Shown piece after piece: positions 26,035 through 33,761 of a DNA stretch of 59,862 bases. The position numbers were made by a program, and so were the translations under genes. Each line of letters starts with the position of its first letter. The stretch's first letter is position 1. Under the pieces are notes generated by a model that did no database searches, was not told where the DNA came from, and saw only the letters and a program-made list of their open reading frames with translations. Source of the DNA: Candidatus Gastranaerophilales bacterium (GTDB lineage Bacteria > Cyanobacteriota > Vampirovibrionia > Gastranaerophilales > Gastranaerophilaceae); contig CAAFVD010000032.1 of NCBI GenBank assembly GCA_900766355.1, positions 1-59,862 of the forward strand, written 5' to 3'.

Positions 26035-26110
26035 GTATTATCCTTTCTTTAAACGGTTACTTTTTTTAGATTATAACATATAATGTAAAAAGTAGAGAGG
26101 ATACATCATC

Positions 26111-26548
26111 ATGGGTATGGACGGATTGTCAATGGCAAATACAGGAATGTTGCGAGAAGCGACATCACGAGATTATGCTATTCAAACAGAGGAACACGTT
26201 ATTCAAGACGACATGAATAAACAAGTTGGCAAACTTTCTACACAAATGAAAGTAAAAGAAGATGGACATAATGGTGGTGATGCTCAAGGAAAAGAAAACA
26301 AAGATGATGAAGCAGCTTCTTTTGAATCTTCTGAAGAAGGAGATAATCAAGAAGAAAAATTAGAAATTCCTCAAGAAGAACTAGAAAATCATACTTTTTA
26401 TGTTAAAATATCAAAAGATGGAGAAATTTTTGAGCTTTACGACAAAGAATCAGATAGATTAGTCGAAAAAATAAATGCCAAAGAAATTAACCAGCTAATG
26501 TTAAAACTCAATATGGCATCAGGAATATTAGTAAATAGGTCGGTATAA
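26111..26548 (+). CDS. flaG: FlaG-like flagellar protein
   Basis: A 145-aa protein. Its first 100 residues are low-complexity, acidic and variable. The last 45 (FYVKISKDGEIFELYDKESD, then a short helix) match the FlaG C-terminal fold, in which a strand-turn-strand precedes a conserved helix. FlaG influences flagellar filament length in other bacteria. The gene overlaps fliS by a shared ATG (TAATG), and the order flaG-fliS-fliT is common in flagellar regions. SD GAGAGG is 9 bases upstream. Confidence 0.7.
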   Translation: MGMDGLSMANTGMLREATSRDYAIQTEEHVIQDDMNKQVGKLSTQMKVKEDGHNGGDAQGKENKDDEAASFESSEEGDNQEEKLEIPQEELENHTFYVKISKDGEIFELYDKESDRLVEKINAKEINQLMLKLNMASGILVNRSV

Positions 26549-26970
26549 TGTTAAATCCTTACGCTAAAAATCTTAATCAATATAAAAATAATGAGATACT
26601 TACAGCAACACCTGAAAAGTTAATGATTATGCTTTATGATGCCGCAATTCAGTTTTTATTTAAAGCTAGAAAAGCTATTAACGAAAATAACCCCGCAGAA
26701 ATCTGTAATAATATCATTGGTTGTCAAAAAATACTTAGAGAATTTATGAAAACCATTGACCTAGAAAACGGTATTGAGGTTGGTAAACATTTGTTTGTTT
26801 TTTATGATAAACTCGTAAAAATGTTATACAAAGTTAATAGAAAAAGAGATTTAGATATGCTTGAAGAAGTTATCAATGAATTAAAAACACTAAGAAGTGC
26901 TTTTTTAGACGCAATTGATATAGCTGCTAAAGAAAAATCAGACTCTCTTATTGATGATGTTGAAGCTTAG
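26548..26970 (+). CDS. fliS: Flagellar export chaperone FliS
   Basis: A 140-aa helical chaperone that binds the C-terminus of flagellin to prevent premature assembly. The signature N-terminus MLNPYAKNLNQYKNNEILTA, ATPEKLMIMLYDAAIQFL and the helical remainder are typical of FliS. It is coupled to flaG by overlapping codons, and a fliT-like gene follows after 9 bases. No flagellin gene is visible nearby. Confidence 0.93.
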   Translation: MLNPYAKNLNQYKNNEILTATPEKLMIMLYDAAIQFLFKARKAINENNPAEICNNIIGCQKILREFMKTIDLENGIEVGKHLFVFYDKLVKMLYKVNRKRDLDMLEEVINELKTLRSAFLDAIDIAAKEKSDSLIDDVEA

Positions 26971-26979
26971 GAGTTATTC

Positions 26980-27363
26980 ATGGCACAATATGACCAATTA
27001 TTACTTTTTTATGATAGATTATTAACTATTGCTGATGAAATTGAGGATATGATACAAAAAGAACTTTTTGACGATATCCTTGATAAAATACAAATCCATG
27101 ACAAAATTTTTGTACAAATAAGATTAGCAAAAAAATGTACTGTTTTAACAGAAGAACAACAAGCTGAAATCAACCGCATAGAAGAAGAATTAAAGGAAAA
27201 AGAGAAAAAAAATATAGAAGTTTTACAATCCAACATGGTTGTAGTTAAACAAGAGTTAGATAAATTAAAACTCCAAAATAAACTGAAACAAGCATATTCT
27301 CAAGATACTACACACCAAGAACAAGGTAGTATTATTGATGTTGATGATACTTATAGAAACTAA
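26980..27363 (+). CDS. fliT: FliT-like flagellar chaperone
   Basis: A 127-aa protein made of two long helices (LLLFYDRLLTIADEIEDMI and a charged coiled coil ending with a disordered tail). Size, helical nature and position right after fliS fit FliT/FlgN-type chaperones that cap hook-associated proteins, but sequence similarity alone is weak. A strong terminator follows at 27416. Confidence 0.65.
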   Translation: MAQYDQLLLFYDRLLTIADEIEDMIQKELFDDILDKIQIHDKIFVQIRLAKKCTVLTEEQQAEINRIEEELKEKEKKNIEVLQSNMVVVKQELDKLKLQNKLKQAYSQDTTHQEQGSIIDVDDTYRN

Positions 27364-27415
27364 GCATCATTTTAATTACGCTTGACTTTATTTAGCAAAA
27401 TTTATATATATAAAC

Positions 27416-27454
27416 AAAAAGTGACTTTTATTTGAACAATAAAAGTCACTTTTT
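27416..27454. terminator. Strong bidirectional terminator
   Basis: A perfect 17-bp stem with a 5-base loop (TGAAC) and T-runs on both strands. It separates the convergent flagellar cluster and rpsG. Confidence 0.92.
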
Positions 27455-27475
27455 TTATTTATAAAATACTTAAAA

Positions 27476-27946
27476 TTAGTATCTATAGTGAGCGAAAGCT
27501 TTGTTAGCTTCAGCCATTTTGTGAGTGTCTTCACGTTTTTTACATGCAGCACCAGCACCATTTGATGCGTCCATCAATTCATTTGTTAATTTATCGATGA
27601 AAGATTTTCCTCCTCTGTTCTTAGCAGCAGCAATTAGCCAAGAAGATGCAAGAGCAAATCCTCTATCAGCTTTTACTTCGATTGGAACTTGGTATGTTGA
27701 ACCACCAATACGTCTTGCTTTTACTTCTAACAAAGGTGTAGCATTTGATAATGCTTTTTGGAATACTTCGATAGGGTTGTCATTAGCTCTTTCTTCAATA
27801 CGTTTCATTGTTGCGTAGAAGATTTTTTCTGCTAATGATTTTTTACCACGACGCATAATTCTGTTGATGAATTTTGAAATATCAACATTATTATAAATTG
27901 GATCTGGAGCCGGGATTCTTCTTTCTGGTTTAGAACGTCTTGACAT
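27476..27946 (-). CDS. rpsG: Ribosomal protein S7
   Basis: A 156-aa 30S protein that starts assembly of the 3' domain of 16S rRNA. The motifs MSRRSKPERRIP, NRIMRRGKKSLAEKIFY, VKARRIGGSTYQVPIEV and KKREDTHKMAEANKAFAHYRY are standard. The ATG overlaps the rpsL stop. It is the last gene of this operon: the usual fusA and tuf genes do not follow, and a terminator lies just beyond. Confidence 0.97.
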   Translation of the reverse strand: MSRRSKPERRIPAPDPIYNNVDISKFINRIMRRGKKSLAEKIFYATMKRIEERANDNPIEVFQKALSNATPLLEVKARRIGGSTYQVPIEVKADRGFALASSWLIAAAKNRGGKSFIDKLTNELMDASNGAGAACKKREDTHKMAEANKAFAHYRY

Positions 27947-28323
27947 TATTTCTTACCTCCCTTTTTAGCTCCGTATTTAGAACGGCTTTGAGCTCTGTTT
28001 GCAACACCTGCAGTATCTAAAGTACCACGAACGATGTGATATCTAACACCTGGAAGGTCTTTTACCCTTCCACCTCTAATTAGAACAACACTGTGTTCTT
28101 GAAGGTTGTGACCAATACCTGGGATATATGATGTAACTTCAAACCCGTTAGTAAGTCTTACTCTGGCAACTTTTCTAAGTGCTGAGTTTGGTTTTTTAGG
28201 GGTTGTTGTATAAACCCTTGTACATACTCCACGTCTTTGAGGACAATTCATCAAAGCTGGAGATTTTGTTTTGTCTTTTAGCTTTTTACGTTCTTGACGT
28301 ACAAGCTGATTCATAGTAGGCAT
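27946..28323 (-). CDS. rpsL: Ribosomal protein S12
   Basis: A 125-aa decoding-centre protein. It carries NQLVRQERKK, RRGVCTRVYTTTPKKPNSALRKVARVRL with the streptomycin-sensitive lysine in PKKPNS, and RVKDLPGVRYHIVRG. The sequence looks standard and shows no typical resistance change at K43 (PKKPN). It is first in the rpsL-rpsG unit. Confidence 0.97.
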   Translation of the reverse strand: MPTMNQLVRQERKKLKDKTKSPALMNCPQRRGVCTRVYTTTPKKPNSALRKVARVRLTNGFEVTSYIPGIGHNLQEHSVVLIRGGRVKDLPGVRYHIVRGTLDTAGVANRAQSRSKYGAKKGGKK

Positions 28324-28404
28324 TACCTATCTCCTTTTAATTTTGTTTGTATAACTATCTTGAGCCGTCAAATCCAGCACGAAAATTTCGACTAAGATAC
28401 TTCT

Positions 28405-28433
28405 ATCTAACTACAACCATATATGAATGTCAA
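28405..28433 (-). promoter_or_regulatory. Probable rpsL promoter
   Basis: TTGACA (28428-28433) with a 17-base spacer to TTAGAT (28405-28410; TAGATA one base later also fits). Good -35, weak -10. It gives a leader of about 75 bases before rpsL. Confidence 0.5.
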
Positions 28434-28614
28434 ATATAATTGGAAATAATGGTAAATAATTTCGCAAACTTTATATTACTTTTATAGATTTAACTACAAA
28501 ATAAAATTAATAACTTCTTTAAGTTATGTAACTAATTTAAAAAGTCATGCAATTTGGGGAAAATAAATATGTTTATAAATATATCAGTTAAAAATACTGA
28601 CTTAAGTTCATTTA

Positions 28615-28647
28615 GAATGGAAAGGGGCGAAGAGCCCCTTTCCATTC
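28615..28647 (-). terminator. GC-rich hairpin at the end of nrdG
   Basis: A perfect 14-bp stem (GAATGGAAAGGGGC) with a 5-base loop, starting 8 bases after the nrdG stop. The minus-strand tail lacks a strong T-run, so it may act as a terminator or as a 3' stabiliser. Confidence 0.75.
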
Positions 28648-28654
28648 TTATTAA

Positions 28655-29146
28655 TTATGTATTATGCAAAATAACTTTATTTTCTTTTAACGACTGTTGA
28701 ACATCAACGATTTTTTGGTTTGAACTGCCAACCCAATGCAAATTATTGTCATTAAGTTCCTTCACAAAACGTCCATCAGCCAAGACATCAATGTATTTCA
28801 TGCCTTCTAAATCTTTAACATCTTCCCATAAAAAACCTGTATATGACCATACTGTTTTCTCAGGAAAAAGTTCTTTACATTTTTTCATTAAACGAAATAC
28901 TTCTTGACGATTGAAAGGATGTAAAGGGTCACCACCGCTGAATGTAATTCCTGAAACATGAGGTTTTGATAAAGCCTCAAAAAGTTCTTCCTCAGCAGCT
29001 TCATCAAAAGGAATACCACCAGCCAAATCCCATGTTATTGGATTTTGACAACCATCACAATGGTGTGTACAACCTGATACCCACAACACAACACGCAAGC
29101 CATCGCCATTTAGCATGTCATCTTTTGTTATATTATGATAATTCAT
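28655..29146 (-). CDS. nrdG: Anaerobic ribonucleotide reductase activating enzyme
   Basis: A 163-aa radical SAM enzyme that makes the glycyl radical on NrdD. The 4Fe-4S cluster motif is C-THH-C-DG-C in SGCTHHCDGCQNP, and TFSGGDPL is the SAM-binding GGE-type loop. The length is normal. It overlaps nrdD by one base (TAATG) and would be translated with it. It needs a reductant such as flavodoxin. Confidence 0.96.
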   Translation of the reverse strand: MNYHNITKDDMLNGDGLRVVLWVSGCTHHCDGCQNPITWDLAGGIPFDEAAEEELFEALSKPHVSGITFSGGDPLHPFNRQEVFRLMKKCKELFPEKTVWSYTGFLWEDVKDLEGMKYIDVLADGRFVKELNDNNLHWVGSSNQKIVDVQQSLKENKVILHNT

Positions 29147-31404
29147 TACATGCTCACCCTATCTTTGATTTCTTCCATCTTGTGATCTGCCAAACGAGAA
29201 TCACCCTTAACTCTTGAATATGCTAAGTATCCATTCATTCTTTCAATCTTTGTAAGATTTTTTGAACCACATTTTGGACAAACATCCATATTCAATTCTT
29301 GGTGACCACAATCATCACAATATGATAAAGAAAGGTTAACGCCTTCATAGAAGCCCATATCCATAGCTCTATTAATCAAAGTTTCTACAGCCTCTGTATT
29401 GTAACTGATAGGATATTTTACATATTGAATTTTTCCACCATTGAATAAATCCCAAAATCTTTTTTCCAAATCTTGTTTTTGAATTGGACTGATTTGTTCT
29501 GCAACGTGGCAGTGGAAAGAATTTGAAATATATGGTTTATCAGAAACATTTGGAACTATACCAAATTTCTTTCTAAATTGTTTTATTTGTAAACCACATA
29601 AGTTTTCAGCTGGAGTACCATATATAGCATATAGAATTCCATCTTCTTTCTTAAATTCTTGAGTTTTCTTATTGATATATTCCATAACCTCAAGAGCAAA
29701 TTGTCCATCCTCAACAAGAGATTTACCGTTATAAATTTCTTGTAATTCATTTAAGGCAGTTATACCAAATGATGCTGTTGAAGCTTTCAAAACAGGTCTG
29801 ATTTTATCATGGATACCTAAATGACCACCCAAGAAACCACCTTCACAGAATGCTAGAGGGTTTACAGATGCTTTCATTTCTCCTAAATAATCATAAGTTC
29901 TGATATGAAGTTGTCTTATTAATTCCAAATAGTAATCCAAAACTTCATAAAAATCTTTACTTTCCTTCTTAGCTTTTGCATAAATCATAGGTAAGTGAAG
30001 ACTGATAGCACCGATATTAAATCTACCTACAAATACTGGTTTATCGTTTTCATCAGCAGGATTCATGCCACCTCTTTCAAACCAAGGTGAAAGAAATGCT
30101 CTACAACCCATAGGAGAAACAACTCTACCATATTTTTGATACATAGATGCTACATAACCTTCTCCTGATAATGATAACCAATCAGGATACATTGTTTTCT
30201 TAGAACATTCTACGCCAGCTTTGAATAAATCTTCATTAACTTTACCCTCGCCATGTAGATTTTTATCATATAAGAATACGATTTTAGGGAACAATACAGG
30301 TTTTTTACAATCTTTTTTACCTTGTCCACCCATTCTTATCTTTAACATAGCTTTTGTAGCCATTTTTTCGTATAGGTCAGTACCCAAACCTGCACTAACT
30401 GTAATGAATGGATAATCACCTCTTGAAGAAGCAACAGTATTAAACTTGTATTCCCAACCTTGAAAACCTTGTTCAAAGTCTTTTTGAACATCTTCTAATG
30501 CTGCTTCACGAGCCTTTTCAAAAGACAAACCTAAACACAAATATTTGTTGTTTTGTCTTTCAAAAGTTTTTTCAGCATAAGGTTTTAAAATTTTATCAAC
30601 TTCAGGAACTGTAAAACCACCGTACTGTTGACTTGCTGCAGCCATTACGATATCACCAATTACATCAAACGCGACATCTAAAGATTTTGGTTCATTGTAC
30701 CAAAGGTTGCCCATTTCAAAACCACCTTTAAGAACTGAAGCAACATCAAATAAACAACAATTCATAGTGTCACGTCTTGCTGACATATCATGAATATAAA
30801 TATATCCATCTCTAATAGCTTGTAATTCATCAACTGTCAAGAAAAATTTCTTGTATAATTCTTTATTTAATTCATTAAATATCAATGAACGTTTTGTTGA
30901 AACTAATGTTGAATCGGCATTAGCATTTTCTTTATCTCCAATATACATAATTCTTTGAGATTCTTGATAAACTTTATCAAGCATGCTAACAAAATCTGTT
31001 TTATAATTTCTATAATTTCTATAACTTTGTGCAACTTTTGGATTTACATTATCCAAAGCACTTTCAACAATATTATGAATTTCTAATATATCAATATTAT
31101 TTTTACCCAAAGCCTTAACTTCTTGTTCTACAAAAGCACAAATTTTTTGTTCTTGTTCTTTCGTAAACTTTATTAAAACTCTTTGTGCAGATTTTGAAAC
31201 CGCATTAACAATCTTTTTAATATTGAATTCTTCCAATGTACCGTCTTTTTTTACAATACATACCTTATTCATATCTAAAAGTGTTTGAGGTGTGAAAGAC
31301 TTAGCTTCACCTGACATCGCTTTTATTGCATTTGTAAAAACATCTGAGTGAATTTTTACGATATTTTCACTCTTCTCTTGTGATTTGTTCATAGAATTTT
31401 GCAT
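29146..31404 (-). CDS. nrdD: Anaerobic (class III) ribonucleoside-triphosphate reductase
   Basis: A 752-aa oxygen-sensitive enzyme that makes dNTPs without O2. An ATP-cone regulatory domain (VCIVKKDGTLEEFNIKKIV near 48-70) comes first. The C-terminus has a zinc site of four Cys (CDDCGHQ and CPKCGSKN) and a glycyl-radical loop in RMNGYLAYSR. The usual RVCGYL is RMNGYL, but the Gly is kept. It is in an operon with nrdG and controlled by the riboswitch upstream. Class III enzymes work only without oxygen, in line with an anaerobe. Confidence 0.96.
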   Translation of the reverse strand: MQNSMNKSQEKSENIVKIHSDVFTNAIKAMSGEAKSFTPQTLLDMNKVCIVKKDGTLEEFNIKKIVNAVSKSAQRVLIKFTKEQEQKICAFVEQEVKALGKNNIDILEIHNIVESALDNVNPKVAQSYRNYRNYKTDFVSMLDKVYQESQRIMYIGDKENANADSTLVSTKRSLIFNELNKELYKKFFLTVDELQAIRDGYIYIHDMSARRDTMNCCLFDVASVLKGGFEMGNLWYNEPKSLDVAFDVIGDIVMAAASQQYGGFTVPEVDKILKPYAEKTFERQNNKYLCLGLSFEKAREAALEDVQKDFEQGFQGWEYKFNTVASSRGDYPFITVSAGLGTDLYEKMATKAMLKIRMGGQGKKDCKKPVLFPKIVFLYDKNLHGEGKVNEDLFKAGVECSKKTMYPDWLSLSGEGYVASMYQKYGRVVSPMGCRAFLSPWFERGGMNPADENDKPVFVGRFNIGAISLHLPMIYAKAKKESKDFYEVLDYYLELIRQLHIRTYDYLGEMKASVNPLAFCEGGFLGGHLGIHDKIRPVLKASTASFGITALNELQEIYNGKSLVEDGQFALEVMEYINKKTQEFKKEDGILYAIYGTPAENLCGLQIKQFRKKFGIVPNVSDKPYISNSFHCHVAEQISPIQKQDLEKRFWDLFNGGKIQYVKYPISYNTEAVETLINRAMDMGFYEGVNLSLSYCDDCGHQELNMDVCPKCGSKNLTKIERMNGYLAYSRVKGDSRLADHKMEEIKDRVSM

Positions 31405-31530
31405 AATAACTTCATCTCCCCTCAGTCACGCAAGTATTTGATTAATTAAGTATTCCGGCTGTTACGGCTGCGGACCAGCGAGGGACTCACACCCTTACTT
31501 TCCTTAATTAATATTTTTATCTCCCATTAC
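31405..31530 (-). ncRNA. Cobalamin (B12) riboswitch in the nrdD leader
   Basis: On the minus strand the leader carries, in order, GGGTGTGAGTCCC, CGCTGGTCCGCAGCCGTAA and AGCCGGAATACTT. These match the conserved B12-box core of cobalamin riboswitches (GGTGnnAnTCC, CnCCGCnnCnGTAA, AGCCnGnAnACC). A closing helix pairs TTAATTAAG with CTTAATTAA. Downstream, GAGGGGAG provides the ribosome binding site 11 bases before the nrdD ATG, and CCCTC of the core could pair with it. That suggests translational control with B12 as the off signal. The exact class (AdoCbl or other) cannot be told from sequence. Confidence 0.85.
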
Positions 31531-31542
31531 TAATTACATTTT

Positions 31543-31571
31543 ATTATATGATGGACATTAAAAATGGACAA
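31543..31571 (-). promoter_or_regulatory. nrdD promoter
   Basis: TTGTCC (31566-31571), a 17-base spacer, and a perfect TATAAT (31543-31548). The transcript would start near 31536, giving a leader of about 130 bases that contains the riboswitch. Two ATGGACA copies (31550 and 31564) overlap this promoter. Confidence 0.75.
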
Positions 31572-31698
31572 GGTCTAAATGTATGAAATTCATAATTATT
31601 AATATTAATATTTGTAAATAAAGTATATAACTCTAGCAAAATTATTATATCACATACATTATAATAAAAGAATACCAAGAAGGATATAGGAGGCATGC

Positions 31699-32058
31699 AT
31701 GGTTAGTATTTCTTCAGTAGGAAAAGTTTTTAATACCCCTATTAAATTTAATGCAAATCCAACAAATTCAAATAAACAAACTGACAAAGAAACTTTAAAA
31801 GCTTTCGCTCAAAATCAAGTTAATTTAGGTTACGGTGTCATGACGGCAGGGGCAATTGCTCTAGCAGGAACTCTCGCTAAAACTAAATCTGTCAGAGCTA
31901 TAGCAACAATACCAGCAGCATTAATTGCGACAAGCATGGGAATTAACATGCTAAATAATGGTAAAACTATACAAAAAGAAGTTCAACAACCTAAAGAAGT
32001 TCAACAAACTAAAGAAATAAAACAAAACGAAGATATTCCAAATAGCGAAACTAAATAA
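31699..32058 (+). CDS. Small membrane protein (119 aa), unknown
   Basis: I do not recognise a family. Residues about 44-92 contain two hydrophobic segments (GYGVMTAGAIALAGTLA and AIATIPAALIATSMGINML), so it probably forms a hairpin in the membrane. The polar N-tail (NTPIKFNANPTNSNKQTDKE) and a Lys/Gln-rich repetitive tail with three VQQxKE/IKQNE-like units flank them. The SD TAGGAGG is 5 bases before the ATG. It is a single gene, divergent from nrdD and convergent with miaA. Confidence 0.65.
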   Translation: MVSISSVGKVFNTPIKFNANPTNSNKQTDKETLKAFAQNQVNLGYGVMTAGAIALAGTLAKTKSVRAIATIPAALIATSMGINMLNNGKTIQKEVQQPKEVQQTKEIKQNEDIPNSETK

Positions 32059-32065
32059 TAACAAA

Positions 32066-32911
32066 TTACAAATCAAAATCTAAATTAGGATTTCGTCTAA
32101 ACCAAGTTAACTGTCGTTTAGCATATCTTCTTGTATTTTGTTTTATTTGTTCTATAGCATTTTCTATAGAAATGTTTCCGTCTAAGTATTGAATAATTTC
32201 TTGATACCCAATCGTATTTACAAGATTCTTTATTCGGCCATGCTTTAATAATAGATTTTTAGTTTCATCAACAAGTCCATCTTTTATCATCATATCAACA
32301 CGTATATTTATACGATTATAAAGAATTTCTCTAGATTCAATCTCTGGAAAAACCCATTCTACATCATATTTATTTTCTTTAACTCCTTTTATTGAAGAAA
32401 AAGGTTTACCAGTTGTAAGACTAACCTCTAAAGCTCTTATTACTCTTACTCTATTATTTTGATGAATCTTTTCTGCAGAAATTTTATCAATATTACTTAA
32501 CTTCTCAAATAACTCCTCATTAGATAAATTCTCTAACTCTGCTCTTAATTGAGGGTTTGCCTCTACTCTTGGCATGTCATAATTTTCTAATAAAATTCTA
32601 AAATATAACCCAGTACCGCCAACAACTATTGGAACTTTATTTTTTGCATGCAATTCCGAAATTACTTTACTTGCTCCATCAGCAAAATCTGCAACAGAAA
32701 AATCATACTCAGGCTCAACAACATCTATCATATGATGTTTTACTAATAATTGTTCTTCTTTTGTTGGTTTTGCAGTTCCAATATCAAAACCTTTATAAAC
32801 CAATCTTGAATCAGCTGATATAATTTCAGTATCAAGTTTTTGAGCCATTTCTATAGCCATTTTTGTTTTGCCACTAGCTGTAGGCCCTACTATTGCTATA
32901 ACCTTATTCAT
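32066..32911 (-). CDS. miaA: tRNA dimethylallyltransferase
   Basis: A 281-aa enzyme adding dimethylallyl to A37 of tRNAs reading U-starting codons. Motifs are the P-loop GPTASGKTKMA, DSRLVYKGFDIGTAKP, VVGGTGLYFRILL, and TRRYAKRQLTWFR. The length is a little short of the usual 290-310 but complete. ATG 32911 or the GTG two codons upstream (32917) may start it, and the gene overlaps the upstream membrane gene by a few bases. It is the last gene of a six-gene operon starting with ade. Confidence 0.95.
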   Translation of the reverse strand: MNKVIAIVGPTASGKTKMAIEMAQKLDTEIISADSRLVYKGFDIGTAKPTKEEQLLVKHHMIDVVEPEYDFSVADFADGASKVISELHAKNKVPIVVGGTGLYFRILLENYDMPRVEANPQLRAELENLSNEELFEKLSNIDKISAEKIHQNNRVRVIRALEVSLTTGKPFSSIKGVKENKYDVEWVFPEIESREILYNRINIRVDMMIKDGLVDETKNLLLKHGRIKNLVNTIGYQEIIQYLDGNISIENAIEQIKQNTRRYAKRQLTWFRRNPNLDFDL

Positions 32912-33761
32912 TATCACAAAATTCTCGTTTATAAAATAAAAATATTAACATTGCTGAATACAATAAAAAGTAAAAATAAACAACTGTTACAACAAATTGA
33001 ACTATTGATAAATTTATAATTGCTGACAATATCATTATAATAAAATACAAAATCATTAAAAATGAAAATATTGTCAAAGACTTAAAGAATTTTCTTAAAG
33101 TTTTCTTTACTGAAAAAACAAAAGCTTTCAATACAGATTCTTGCTTGAACATCAATTCAGGAGCCCATAACATTATTAAAAATGTATACAAGGTTGTTGT
33201 AAATATAAAATACAAATTCCATTGTCCTAGTTTTGTTTGTTGTTCAAGTGTCAAATTCTTCAACAACTCAGTCATGCTTTCCGGAGATGACATGGCAAGA
33301 AACAACTCTGGACGAGAAATTCCAATATTACCTATAAGTAAAGGTGCTGTTTTATAAGTTGCTATTACCACCACAGTAAATAACAAGAAAAATATTACTA
33401 TCATGAAAAAATATTGAAGAAAATGTTGACCAACTCCAGCTGGAAACTGTTTTATTAAATCAAATATATCTTCTTTATCATAATCTTCACTCACTGCAAG
33501 CTTCAATGTATAAAACCAACCTGAAAAAAATGCTGATGTCATAGCAAAAAATAACAACAATACAAAAGCAATGTTTGAAGTATTATACGGAGTTATCATT
33601 AAATATAAACTTGCAAACATTACAAATAATATTAAAGGTGATGCTAATATAATATTTTTGTTAGTAAGAAGCAATGCATCTTTAAATGTTTTAAAAATTG
33701 AAATATCAGATTTCATATAATCAGATAAGTTTTTAAAAAATAAAGCAAATTTTTCTAGCAT
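32904..33761 (-). CDS. Polytopic membrane protein of unknown function
   Basis: A 285-aa protein with about six hydrophobic segments (for example LASPLILFVMFASLYLMI, ALLLFFAMTSAFFSGW, FFMIVIFFLLFTVVVIATY and MILYFIIMILSAIINLS). It has no enzyme motif I can see. Its charge pattern resembles the DUF4013-like, YciC-like or glycerophosphoryl transporter-type membrane domains, but no clear family is named. Overlapping codons with the activase-like gene and with miaA make it part of the operon. Confidence 0.65.
   Translation of the reverse strand: MLEKFALFFKNLSDYMKSDISIFKTFKDALLLTNKNIILASPLILFVMFASLYLMITPYNTSNIAFVLLLFFAMTSAFFSGWFYTLKLAVSEDYDKEDIFDLIKQFPAGVGQHFLQYFFMIVIFFLLFTVVVIATYKTAPLLIGNIGISRPELFLAMSSPESMTELLKNLTLEQQTKLGQWNLYFIFTTTLYTFLIMLWAPELMFKQESVLKAFVFSVKKTLRKFFKSLTIFSFLMILYFIIMILSAIINLSIVQFVVTVVYFYFLLYSAMLIFLFYKREFCDNE

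Larger units (their letters stand above)
28324..28654. other. Intergenic stretch (331 bases) between nrdG and rpsL
   Basis: No coding signal is visible. It holds the rpsL promoter and leader (28324-28433) and, near 28510-28527, a small TAACTT/AAGTTA hairpin. The nrdG 3' hairpin lies at 28615-28647. The middle is low-complexity AT-rich DNA. A further pairing of TATCTT with AAGATA within the rpsL leader (28356-28361 with 28394-28399) could form a leader stem. Confidence 0.6.
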
